Source of the DNA: Actinoplanes rectilineatus
Lineage (GTDB): Bacteria > Actinomycetota > Actinomycetes > Mycobacteriales > Micromonosporaceae
Direction: 5' to 3'
Assembly: GCF_000962825.1 (NCBI RefSeq)
Contig: NZ_JZKF01000151.1
Coordinates: 1-9,659 of the forward strand
Length of the DNA: 9,659 nucleotides
The first letter of the stretch is position 1; every line of letters starts with the position of its first letter. Positions 1 to 7,273 of the stretch are shown in pieces. The translations under genes were made by a program, and so were the position numbers. The notes under the pieces were generated by a model. That model saw only the letters and a list, made by a program, of their open reading frames with translations. It was not told the origin of the DNA and did no database searches.

Positions 1-984
1 CCCCCGGGATACCGCGCCCAGCCCGTCCACGCCTGGCAACACGACCTCGTCACCCAGCGATACCCCCACCTCTACGCCGACGGCACCCTGCAACCCCTCG
101 ACGGCCACCTCGACGCCGTCCCCACCGCCGCCCTGCGCACCCTGCTCACCGACACCGGCCACTACCTCAAGGTGTCCCTCGACATCCAAGTCACCTCCAC
201 CCGCCGCAGCATCAGCATCGCCAGCACCCGCAACGGACCCGCCCTCTCCACCCTGCTACACACCCTCACCGCCGACGAACAACACCTCATCCTGCTCGCC
301 GAAACCGCCGGCGCCGCCGTACCCGCCGGCAGCGGCCGCGACCTCTCCGCCATCCTGCGCACCGGACTCACCGGCCGGCTCCAACCCGGCGAACACGCCG
401 TCCCCGGCGGCGCCCTCCCCGCCCACGACCCCACCACCGGCCGCACCGTGCTCGCCGGGCTCCTCGACGACTACGACGGCACCGCCGCCCAATGGCTCGA
501 CGACTACACCCGGCTCCTCCTGCCACCCCTGCTCCGGCTCGCCACCAAAGGCATCGCCCTCGAAGCCCACCTGCAGAACTGCCTCCCCACCTTCCTCAAC
601 GGACGACCCCACCGCCTCGCCCTGCGCGACTTCGCCGGACTCCGCCTGCACCCCGGCCGCCTCGCCGACGCCGGACACACCATCGACCTCTGGCCCGGAT
701 CCGTCATCACCACCGACGACCCCGACATCCTGCGCGCCAAACTCGGATACACCGCCCTGCAGGCCCACCTCGGCGAACTCGTCATCAACCTCCCCCTCGG
801 CGAGGACCACGCCTGGCGCATCGTCCGCGACGTCGTCGACCACACCTACGACACCCTCGGCGGCCACCCCGACCACGCCGCCTTCACCGCACCGACCGTC
901 CCCCACAAAGCCCTCGTCCGCATGCGCCTCACCGGCGAAGGCGACCTCTACATCCCGGTCAGGAACCCCCTGCATGCTGCCTGA
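1..984 (+). CDS. NIS siderophore synthetase, IucA/IucC family (C-terminal part, start outside window)
   Basis: The reading frame is open from base 1 to the TGA at 982-984, giving 327 visible residues. A full family member has about 580-620, so roughly the N-terminal 45% lies upstream of the window. Visible family landmarks, numbered from the first codon, are HAWQ at 10-13 (the HPWQ-type motif), HYLK at 54-57 followed by a TSTRR segment (nucleotide/substrate-binding core of NIS synthetases), EAHLQN at 188-193, and a GRPHR...LRDF stretch with R209-D210. The distal part corresponds to the FhuF-like C-terminal domain. Family members are cytosolic enzymes that adenylate a carboxylate such as citrate and condense it with an amine or alcohol, without an NRPS. 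The stop overlaps the next gene by 11 nt, so the decarboxylase is almost certainly co-translated. The exact substrates cannot be read from the sequence. Family assignment is firm; subtype (A, B or C) is not determined. Confidence 0.93.
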   Translation, partial: PPGYRAQPVHAWQHDLVTQRYPHLYADGTLQPLDGHLDAVPTAALRTLLTDTGHYLKVSLDIQVTSTRRSISIASTRNGPALSTLLHTLTADEQHLILLAETAGAAVPAGSGRDLSAILRTGLTGRLQPGEHAVPGGALPAHDPTTGRTVLAGLLDDYDGTAAQWLDDYTRLLLPPLLRLATKGIALEAHLQNCLPTFLNGRPHRLALRDFAGLRLHPGRLADAGHTIDLWPGSVITTDDPDILRAKLGYTALQAHLGELVINLPLGEDHAWRIVRDVVDHTYDTLGGHPDHAAFTAPTVPHKALVRMRLTGEGDLYIPVRNPLHAA

Positions 985-2071
985 CAGCCTCAAAACGCCG
1001 GTCTGCGCCTACATTTACGACAAATCAGTGTTGAGGGCCCGCGTCGCGGAACTCCGCGCCAACCTCCCCACCGGAACCACCCTCCTGTACGCCGTCAAAG
1101 CCAACGGCCACCCCGACGTCGTCCACACCCTCGCCCAGGAATGCGACGGCCTCGAAGTCGCCTCCGGCGGCGAACTCGACCTCGCCATCACCGCCGGCGC
1201 CCGCCGCATCGCCTTCGGCGGCCCCGCCAAAACCGACCGCGAACTCGCCGCCGCCGTCGCCGCAGGCGCACTGATCAACGTCGAGAGCGCCCACGAACTC
1301 CAGCGCCTCGCCGGCCTCGGCCTGCACACCGACATCTGCCTGCGCGTCAACCGCCGCGGACCCACCCTCACCGGCAGCCACACCATGACCGGCACCGCCA
1401 CCCCCTTCGGCATCGACGAAACCCAACTCGACGACGTCCTGGCGACCATCCCCGACGGCCTGAGAGTCATCGGATTCCACCTGCACGCCGTCTCCAACAA
1501 CCTCGACGGCCCGGCACACGCCCGATTCATCACCGACGCCATCACCTGGTCCCAGCGATACGGCCCACAAATCCGCGTGGTCAACGTCGGAGGTGGCATC
1601 GGCATCGACTACCGCACCACCACCTCCATGGACCTCACACCCCTGAAACAGATCACCGTGCCCGCCGGCATCGACCTGATCCTCGAACCCGGACGCTGGC
1701 TGACCGCCGACGCCGGCCGCTACGCCGCCGAAGTCATCGACCTCAAAACCACCCACGGACGCACCTTCGCCGTCCTCCGCGGCGGCACCCACCACTTCCG
1801 GCTCCCCGCCGCCTGGGGCTACAGCCACCCCTTCACCATTCATCACGTCGACACATGGAACCGGCCCTACCCCCGGCCCGAAGTCACCGACGTGACGATC
1901 GACGCGGTCGGCGAACTCTGCACCCCCCGCGACGTCCTCACCCGCGACCAGCACGTCGACCACCTCCGCGTCGGCGACGTCCTGATCTTCGACCGCACCG
2001 GCGCGTACGGCTGGGACATCAGCCACCACGACTTCCTACGCCACGACCCACCCCAATTCGTCATCCTCTGA
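974..2071 (+). CDS. Fold-III PLP-dependent decarboxylase of siderophore type (SbnH/LysA-like)
   Basis: A 365-residue protein starting at ATG 974, with an AGGAA ribosome binding site at 961-965 (8-nt spacing) and an 11-nt overlap with the synthetase. It shows the two-domain alanine-racemase-fold decarboxylase layout. YAVKAN carries the PLP-binding lysine K42. EVASGGEL follows at 61-68, HLHAVSNN at 169-176, and the glycine-rich phosphate loop GGG at 206-208. EPGR is at 238-241, GELCTPRD (C316, D320) near the C-terminus, and GAYGWDISHHDF closes the active site with Y345. Classical diaminopimelate decarboxylases carry CESxD-like and GAYxxSMxSNYN-like motifs. The CTPxD and ISHHDF variants are, as I recall, typical of siderophore-cluster members such as SbnH, which decarboxylates a citryl-diaminopropionate intermediate of staphyloferrin B. 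It probably decarboxylates an amino acid or a carboxylate-amine conjugate for the neighbouring NIS synthetase. It is unlikely to be the lysine-pathway LysA. Confidence 0.9.
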   Translation: MLPDSLKTPVCAYIYDKSVLRARVAELRANLPTGTTLLYAVKANGHPDVVHTLAQECDGLEVASGGELDLAITAGARRIAFGGPAKTDRELAAAVAAGALINVESAHELQRLAGLGLHTDICLRVNRRGPTLTGSHTMTGTATPFGIDETQLDDVLATIPDGLRVIGFHLHAVSNNLDGPAHARFITDAITWSQRYGPQIRVVNVGGGIGIDYRTTTSMDLTPLKQITVPAGIDLILEPGRWLTADAGRYAAEVIDLKTTHGRTFAVLRGGTHHFRLPAAWGYSHPFTIHHVDTWNRPYPRPEVTDVTIDAVGELCTPRDVLTRDQHVDHLRVGDVLIFDRTGAYGWDISHHDFLRHDPPQFVIL

Positions 2072-2115
2072 AAGCCCACGGCACCCGCCTGCCGACACCG
2101 ACTCCACGAGGACCC

Positions 2116-3840
2116 GTGCCCGCCAACACCCGCCTGCCCCTCCTCGTAACCGCACTGTGCCTGCTCGCCGCCGGCACCACCGCCTGCGAGCCGTCCGGTG
2201 ACCACCACGCCCGGCCCACCACATCCGGCACCACCCCGGCATCCGGCCGAGTGAACCTGCTCGCCGAAGACTGGAGCCACCTCCCGGGCGGAACCGTCGA
2301 ACCCGGCGGCGTACGCATCCACGGCCTCGGACGACAGATCGTGCTCCAAGACGGCACCGGCGGACAACCCCACCCACCGGTGAACCTGCGCGGCCCACAA
2401 CTCACCGTCCACGGCGACTTTCACATCCGCGCGACACTGCACCGCCCCGCCGGCCAGACCGCCTCCCTGTACCTGTACGGCGAAGTACCGATCGTCTACG
2501 ACGAATGGCTACAGAACCGGCAAGGCCTACGAATCACGATCACGGAACACCAGCTGAACCTGACCGTCTGGGACGGCCACTCCGCCACCCCGGCCACGAA
2601 CCGGACCACGCCGGTCACATCACCCACCACGATCACCGTCACCCTCGAACGTCACGACGGCAACCTGACGCTGACCACCGACGACACCCACATGTCCGCC
2701 CCGGATCCCGGAGTCTTCGACACGGGCACCGTCACCTTCGGCGCCGACGCCGACCCCGACGCACCGGACTGGACCCTCAACACCCTGGAAGCGACAGCAC
2801 GCAACACCGGCAGCGTCACAGTCCGCGACACCCGGACACCAGCACAGCAGACCCCACCCCCGGACTCCCTGCGCGCCCTGGCGGAGACCACCAGCCGCCG
2901 GCTACCCATCGGGGCCGCGATGGCAGCCGAACCACTGGTCAGCGACGACGGCTACCGCGCCCTGGCCACCACCCAGTTCTCGATGCTCACCACCGAGAAC
3001 GCCCTCAAACCCCAGTTCGTCCACCCCGGCCCGAACACCTACAACTTCGCGGAAGGCGACCTGCTGGCCGACTTCGCAGCCGCCAACCACATGACGATGC
3101 ACGCACACACCCTGGTCTTCGGCGAGGCCAACCCACGCTGGATGCAACAACTCGACCCCGCCGACCGGGAACGCGCGATGACCGAACACATCAGCACCGT
3201 CGCCGGCCACTACCGCGGCCGGGTCGCGGAATGGGACGTCGTCAACGAACCACTGTCACCCGAAGACGACGGACCCGACGGCCGCCCAGGCCTGCGCGAA
3301 CACCTCTGGCAGCAAGCCATGGGCGAGTCGTACATCGACAAGGCGTTCACCGCCGCCCACACCGCCGACCCCGACGCCACGCTGTACCTCAACGAGTTCG
3401 GCGCCGAAGCCGACGGCCCCCGCTGGGACGCCCTGTACGACCTGGTCGCCCGCCTCAAGGACCGCGGCGTGCCCATCGACGGAGTGGGCTTCCAAAGTCA
3501 CATCCACGAAGCCGGCGACCACATCGACCCCGCCGTACTCCGATCCCACATCGCCGACCTGGCCGAACTCGGCCTGTCCGCGCGCATCTCCGAAATCGAC
3601 GTGTACGGCGAATCACCCCGCGTCCAGGCCACCCAGTTCGCCGGCGTGCTCAGTGCCTGCCTGTCCGAGCCGACCTGCACCTCGTTCACCACCTGGGGCA
3701 TCACCGACCGCTACGGCTCCACCGCCGAACACGACAGCTACCCACTGGAACCCGGCGACGAACTGCCCTGGGACCAGCGACTACGCCCCAAGCCCGCCGT
3801 CGCCGCCCTGCAGAACACCCTGCGAGCCGCCCGCCGCTGA
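2116..3840 (+). CDS. Secreted GH10 glycoside hydrolase (endo-beta-1,4-xylanase family), putative lipoprotein
   Basis: 574 residues from GTG 2116, preceded by GAGGA at 2108-2112. The frame stays open far upstream, but that stretch overlies the decarboxylase gene and is Arg/Pro-rich, so it is not coding. A hydrophobic signal (residues 7-20) ends at C24 in a weak lipobox (TTAC), suggesting lipid anchoring; plain secretion is the alternative. Residues about 33-235 form an unrecognised beta-rich domain resembling a concanavalin-like sandwich. Residues about 250-574 are GH10: TENALK (E294, N295, K298), HTLV (H331), WDVVNEP with acid/base E378, FQSH (Q460, H462), ISEID with nucleophile E493, and TTWG (W527). 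The usual WHxQ after HTLV is replaced by FGEA, and the late tryptophan of the DxxSW segment is absent, so substrate preference may differ from standard xylanases. It lies 44 nt after the decarboxylase and could be co-transcribed with it. Confidence 0.9.
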   Translation: MPANTRLPLLVTALCLLAAGTTACEPSGDHHARPTTSGTTPASGRVNLLAEDWSHLPGGTVEPGGVRIHGLGRQIVLQDGTGGQPHPPVNLRGPQLTVHGDFHIRATLHRPAGQTASLYLYGEVPIVYDEWLQNRQGLRITITEHQLNLTVWDGHSATPATNRTTPVTSPTTITVTLERHDGNLTLTTDDTHMSAPDPGVFDTGTVTFGADADPDAPDWTLNTLEATARNTGSVTVRDTRTPAQQTPPPDSLRALAETTSRRLPIGAAMAAEPLVSDDGYRALATTQFSMLTTENALKPQFVHPGPNTYNFAEGDLLADFAAANHMTMHAHTLVFGEANPRWMQQLDPADRERAMTEHISTVAGHYRGRVAEWDVVNEPLSPEDDGPDGRPGLREHLWQQAMGESYIDKAFTAAHTADPDATLYLNEFGAEADGPRWDALYDLVARLKDRGVPIDGVGFQSHIHEAGDHIDPAVLRSHIADLAELGLSARISEIDVYGESPRVQATQFAGVLSACLSEPTCTSFTTWGITDRYGSTAEHDSYPLEPGDELPWDQRLRPKPAVAALQNTLRAARR

Positions 3841-3852
3841 CACCCCCAGTGG

Positions 3853-4470
3853 TCAGCGTCCCCCTGCACAGCCGGCCGCTACTGCGACACCTACTCGGGC
3901 ATAGCGTTCGGCGATGTCTTCTGGCATCGGGGATCGCATGAGTACAAGTTCGTAGAAGATTGGCGCGCAGGAGGCGATCAGAACGGTTCGTGCGTCGATG
4001 TCTTCAACGGCCTCACCTCGGCGGACTGCTCGTTCGATGGCGACAGCAGCGCGGGCGTAGCGGTTCTCCCAGAATGACCGGAGCGCGTGGGCCGCGGCCG
4101 GTGAGCGGAACGACGCCGCGACGAGTGCCCGGGTGATCGATGGTTCTTCCGTCAAAGCGGCGGCGATCTGGCGGTTGATGGCGACCAGGTCGTCCAGTAA
4201 TGAACCGGTGTCCGGCGGTTCCCACGGGTGTTCGCGGGCGGCGTCGAGGGAGTCGGCGAGAAGGCTGCCGGTGTCGCGCCAGCGGCGGTAGACGGTGGTG
4301 CGATGGACTCCCGACAGCGCGGCGACCGCGTCCATGGTCACGGCTTCGTAGCCGCCATCCAGCAGCAACGACGCGACGGCGTCGAGTACGCGTTCGCGCG
4401 TGCGGGCGGTTCGGCCGCCGGGCCGGGTTACTCCGGGGACCGCGAAAGGGACTTGCGCATCCGACGCCAT
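3853..4470 (-). CDS. TetR-family transcriptional repressor
   Basis: 205 residues, reading from ATG at 4470 down to TGA at 3853-3855. A longer open frame extends to 4638, but it would run through the operator and the start of the divergent gene, and 205 residues is the normal TetR size. Residues 22-75 form the N-terminal DNA-binding domain: TRERVLDAVASLLLDGG as helix 1, then TMDAVAALSGVHRTTVYRRW as the helix-turn-helix (about 45-64). The rest is an all-helical ligand/dimerisation domain of the kind common in actinobacterial TetR_C_11-like regulators. No clear Shine-Dalgarno is seen. A TAGCAT hexamer ends 7 nt before the ATG, so a leaderless transcript is possible. It diverges from the lyase/hydrolase operon over a 41-nt gap holding a palindrome, so it very likely represses both itself and that operon and is released by the compound they attack. 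Its end converges with the GH10 gene, 12 nt away. Confidence 0.92.
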   Translation of the reverse strand: MASDAQVPFAVPGVTRPGGRTARTRERVLDAVASLLLDGGYEAVTMDAVAALSGVHRTTVYRRWRDTGSLLADSLDAAREHPWEPPDTGSLLDDLVAINRQIAAALTEEPSITRALVAASFRSPAAAHALRSFWENRYARAAVAIERAVRRGEAVEDIDARTVLIASCAPIFYELVLMRSPMPEDIAERYARVGVAVAAGCAGGR

Positions 4471-4476
4471 GTGCCT

Positions 4477-4496
4477 AATGCTACATCCGTAGCATT
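4477..4496. promoter_or_regulatory. Probable TetR operator in divergent promoter
   Basis: A perfect inverted repeat, AATGCTAC / ATCC / GTAGCATT, with 8-bp arms and a 4-bp spacer. It sits 6 nt upstream of the tetR ATG and 15 nt upstream of the lyase ATG. It is the only strong dyad in the 41-nt gap and has the size expected of a TetR-dimer site. Each arm contains a TAGCAT hexamer (TANNNT, a -10 look-alike), one on each strand, so a bound repressor could block both promoters. No convincing -35 hexamer was found on either side. Confidence 0.75.
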
Positions 4497-4511
4497 TAAG
4501 GAGGGAAGCTG

Positions 4512-5432
4512 ATGCCACCGCCTGAGACAGCGCTGTGCCGCGAGATAGTCCTGCCGTCGGGTTGGGCACCGTACGCCGTGGCGGGGGACGCCACCGGGAA
4601 CTTGTGGATGACGATTCTGACTCCCCAGGGACTCGCACGATTCATGCCTGCCGAAACCTCGGTCGACGGTGAGGCAGATTTCACGTTCCGGCACGAGCGC
4701 CTTCCTCGCAGTGACGGTCATCCGATGCTGCTGGCCGTCGCCACCGACGGCGCGCTCTGGTGCACCCGCACCGACGATCGGCTGAGCCGCCGAGACGCCT
4801 CCGGCGACCACACGGTGATCGACCTGGCATCCGGATCGGCGCCTTACGGCATCGCCGCTGCGCCTGACGGAGGAGTCTGGTTCACCGCACCGGGGCTCAA
4901 CCAGATTGGCAGGGTGGTCACCGCCTCGGGCGACTTGACCATGCTCGACCTGCCGGTCCCCGACGCGCGGGCGGCGATGCTCACCGTCGATGTTGCAGGC
5001 CGGCCGTGGGTTGCGCTCAACGCCGCCAGTGCCCTCGCTTACGTGAACGACGGTGCGGTGCAGATTGTCGAACTACCCAGTGGCAGGGCGCCTGCCGCGC
5101 CGGTCGGCATCGCCGCCTCCGAGGCGGGGATCTGGTACGCGGACATCGCTGGAGGGTGCGTTGGTCGTGTCGATCCGTCCGGCTCGGTAGAGAAAATCAG
5201 CTTCGCCGACGCCGCATGCCGGCCACACGCCGTCGCGGCCGACACCGACGGCGGATGCTGGGTCACGCTGTGGGGCTCTGGCCAACTGGCCCGGATCACG
5301 GCCGACGGTGACGTGACCCTTCACCAATTACCCGGACGAGAGCCTCATGGGTTGTGGGTCGAGGACTGTCTGGTGTGGGTGGCGATGGAGAGCGGCTCCT
5401 TGGTCGCGGTCGAGAAGGGCGAGAGCGCGTGA
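4512..5432 (+). CDS. Virginiamycin B lyase (Vgb)-like seven-bladed beta-propeller
   Basis: 306 residues from ATG 4512 with an ideal AAGGAGG at 4498-4504. There is no signal peptide, so it is cytosolic. The protein is built of about seven repeats of the NHL/Vgb type, each with a PYGIA-like or PHAVA-like turn followed by G-x-W/V-W (residues 19-34, 70-84, 110-124, 155-167, 197-209, 238-251, 278-290). Vgb opens the ring of type B streptogramins by C-O elimination at the Thr ester, not by hydrolysis. Its published active site, as I recall it, comprises Y18, H228, E268, H270 and E284 with Mg2+. Counterparts here are Y21, H239 (CRPH), E277 and H279 (EPH) and E293. The E-x-H pair and the 14-residue gap to the last Glu match exactly, so the catalytic set appears complete. 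Many Vgb homologues in actinomycetes have unknown substrates, so a different cyclic depsipeptide or ester is possible. It is translationally coupled to the hydrolase. Confidence 0.85.
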   Translation: MPPPETALCREIVLPSGWAPYAVAGDATGNLWMTILTPQGLARFMPAETSVDGEADFTFRHERLPRSDGHPMLLAVATDGALWCTRTDDRLSRRDASGDHTVIDLASGSAPYGIAAAPDGGVWFTAPGLNQIGRVVTASGDLTMLDLPVPDARAAMLTVDVAGRPWVALNAASALAYVNDGAVQIVELPSGRAPAAPVGIAASEAGIWYADIAGGCVGRVDPSGSVEKISFADAACRPHAVAADTDGGCWVTLWGSGQLARITADGDVTLHQLPGREPHGLWVEDCLVWVAMESGSLVAVEKGESA

Positions 5433-6304
5433 GCGAAGAGATCTCTTTCGAGGTTGACGGCGGCACAGTGGCCGCCCTGGATCACGGCGGCGCCGGGCAT
5501 CCCGTATTGCTCGTGCACGGCAGCGGGCACAACGCCGCCGCATGGGAAGCGGTAGTGGCAGGCCTTCTGCCACGACATCGGGTGATCGCCGTCGACCTAC
5601 GCGGCCACGGCCACAGCACCGCCGAGTCGAAAAACGCAGAACAGTACTGGCGTGATCTGGCCGTTGTCGTTGCCGCATCGGGTTGGGAAAGTCCGTTGTT
5701 GGTCGGTCACTCCACCGGCGGCTACGCCGTCACCGCGGTCACTGCCGCAGGCCTCGTCGAGCCCAGCGGGATCTGCATCATCGACGGGCTGGTCCTCGAC
5801 GACCGGCAGACCGCCTCCCGTACTCTCGGGCAATTTCGCACCCCGCAGGCCGCCGAGGAACTGCGGCGTACGTTCGGGTACGGCCGCCGTTTCGATGCCG
5901 CACAACGTGACGCCTGGGTTGAGGAACAGGCGGCCGGCGCCGCAACCGACTGGCTCAACGCCGGCGCTGATCCCGAACTCGTACGCGCGGTCGGTGCACG
6001 AAGCTTCCTCAGCGATGGCGGCGGCGTGTTCACCCGAAGGCCCACGACAGAAGAGATCGCGGCCACGACCACCGCGCCACCGGACGCGCCGGTGTATCCC
6101 AGCATCGACGTCTACGAACGGATCACCTGCCCGATGACCATCGTGCTGGCCCGCCATGGCTTCTACGCGGACCGGCGCGACAAGATCACCGCCATCGTGC
6201 AGACCGCACCTCAGCGACGCCTCGTAGAGATCGCATCCGGACACAACATCGTCATGACACACCCCCAGGAACTGACAGCTGCCATTACGGCCATGACGAC
6301 CTGA
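5429..6304 (+). CDS. Alpha/beta hydrolase fold esterase/lactonase-like enzyme
   Basis: 291 residues. The GTG start at 5429 overlaps the lyase stop (GTGA, 4 nt). AAGGG at 5415-5419 supports this start over the upstream in-frame codon at 5354, which would put 25 extra residues inside the lyase gene. Fold landmarks are the oxyanion loop HGSGHN (30-35), VDLRGHGHS (55-63) typical of this superfamily, the nucleophile elbow GHSTGG with S95, and the catalytic histidine H272 in SGHNIVMTHP. The acid is probably D119 (IIDG) or D248/D251. An inserted helical cap covers about residues 127-225. There is no signal peptide, so it is cytosolic. The family covers esterases, lactonases, epoxide hydrolases and C-C hydrolases, and the substrate cannot be read from sequence. 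Coupling to a Vgb-type lyase suggests it acts on the same compound or on the linearised product. Confidence 0.9.
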   Translation: MSEEISFEVDGGTVAALDHGGAGHPVLLVHGSGHNAAAWEAVVAGLLPRHRVIAVDLRGHGHSTAESKNAEQYWRDLAVVVAASGWESPLLVGHSTGGYAVTAVTAAGLVEPSGICIIDGLVLDDRQTASRTLGQFRTPQAAEELRRTFGYGRRFDAAQRDAWVEEQAAGAATDWLNAGADPELVRAVGARSFLSDGGGVFTRRPTTEEIAATTTAPPDAPVYPSIDVYERITCPMTIVLARHGFYADRRDKITAIVQTAPQRRLVEIASGHNIVMTHPQELTAAITAMTT

Positions 6305-6495
6305 AGGCACGACAATCGGCCCCCCGGCTGAACGGCTCGCAGCGCCGTCGCCGCGGCAGAGAGATCTACGCGATCGACGATGCGCCCGGCAAATCGGGTC
6401 GGCATACGGACGGCGTCTCGTCGGGGTTGGGGGCTCCTTAACGGATGCGCGACCAGGGATCAAGAAGTCGATCTAGGAAGTGGTCGCGGCGTCGA
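6305..6495. other. Intergenic stretch without recognised gene
   Basis: 191 nt between the convergent hydrolase and recombinase genes. Short open frames occur on both strands (the tail of the out-of-frame recombinase frame runs to 6438), but none has a start with a ribosome binding site or a recognisable product. I see no convincing terminator hairpin. Confidence 0.5.
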
Positions 6496-7259
6496 CTACA
6501 GGTTCTCGATGTAGCCGGCGGCGATGTCCTCGGGCGGGTGGGTGTAGCGGTGGATGTAGCGCTGCGACTGATGGCCGAGTCGGCGCTCGAGTTCGTAGGC
6601 GTCCCTGCCGGTGGCCTCGGCGAGCGCGAAGGCAAAGCTGTGCCGAAGGTCATGGGGCCTGAGCGGGCTGATGTGCCGGGCTGGGTCGCCGTGTTCGGCG
6701 TCGTGCCAGCGGCCGATTGCTCGCAGATCGGATTGATCGAGCGCGGGGAGAGCCGGCCGTCGGGGCGCCGTGAGCCGATCGAGGCGGCGGACAGGAACAG
6801 CGCGGCCGGTCCGGCGTCGGCGGGGCGCTCGTGTGCGAGGTAGTCGGCCAGGGCGGTGCGGCCGTCGGCGCCGAGGAACACGGTACGGCTGGTGCCGCCT
6901 TTGCCTCGTACGCCGCTGATCTTCGCCTTCTTGGCCGCGCGCAGCTCCTGCGGGATGTTCGGGGTGATCTGGTCCAGGTCGAGGTTGACCAGTTCCTCGC
7001 GTCGTAGCCCGGTGCCGAGCAGGATGTGCACGATCGCGCGGTCGCGCAGCGGCCGGGCGTGGCCGTGCAGCTCGCCGACCGCGCTGCGGCGGCGGCTCTT
7101 GTGCTGGTGGAAGCGCGGCAGCCGGTCGAGCACGTTCTTCAGGGTGCGGACCTGCCCCGGCGTCAGCGCGCGGGGTTCGAGTGGCGGCAGCGGCAGGTCG
7201 CCGACCTTGGCGCACGTCACGGCCAGGCAGCCGTCCGGCACCAGCGGTGAGTCAGTCAT
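6496..7259 (-). pseudogene. Tyrosine recombinase/integrase, frameshifted and short at the N-terminus
   Basis: The gene reads from ATG 7259 in one frame for about 180 residues (to near 6718), then continues in a second frame to TAG at 6496-6498. Restoring one base near 6715-6725 joins them into about 254 residues. The first frame carries TGLRREEL (Arg I, R86) and the beta-hairpin lysine K120 in GKGGTSR. The second frame carries HDLRHSFA (H-x-x-R), RRLGHQS and RYTHP with the nucleophilic tyrosine (codon 6544-6546). The complete R-K-H-R-H-Y set is therefore present, but split. The catalytic domain begins near residue 30 (ALTPGQVRTLK), so the roughly 100-residue core-binding domain of XerD/phage-type integrases is missing. 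Upstream the frame meets a stop at 7299-7301. It is most likely a decayed integrase from a mobile element. A sequencing error, or programmed frameshifting, could mimic the break. Confidence 0.8.
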
Positions 7260-7273
7260 ACGTACACCGTGCC

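Noticed and set aside
256..2029. Long antisense open frames on the - strand (256-993 and 1025-2029)
   Set aside because: Gly/Val/Ala/Glu-rich composition typical of shadows opposite C-rich genes; the + strand genes carry clear motifs.
1141..2115. Long in-frame extension upstream of the GH10 gene
   Set aside because: It overlies the decarboxylase in another frame and is Arg/Pro/His-rich; the GTG at 2116 with GAGGA and a signal sequence marks the real start.
3841..3852. Bidirectional terminator between the convergent GH10 and TetR genes
   Set aside because: The gap is 12 nt and holds no hairpin; transcripts probably overlap.
2505..3941. Long + strand frame overlapping GH10
   Set aside because: Arg/Pro/His-rich shadow frame without any family motif.
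4471..4638. N-terminal extension of the TetR protein
   Set aside because: It would cross the operator and the start of the divergent lyase; the protein is full length from 4470.
6438..6717. Frame-A tail of the recombinase as a real C-terminus
   Set aside because: Its Ser/Thr/Pro/Arg-rich residues match nothing, while the alternative frame carries HxxR, LGH and the tyrosine.
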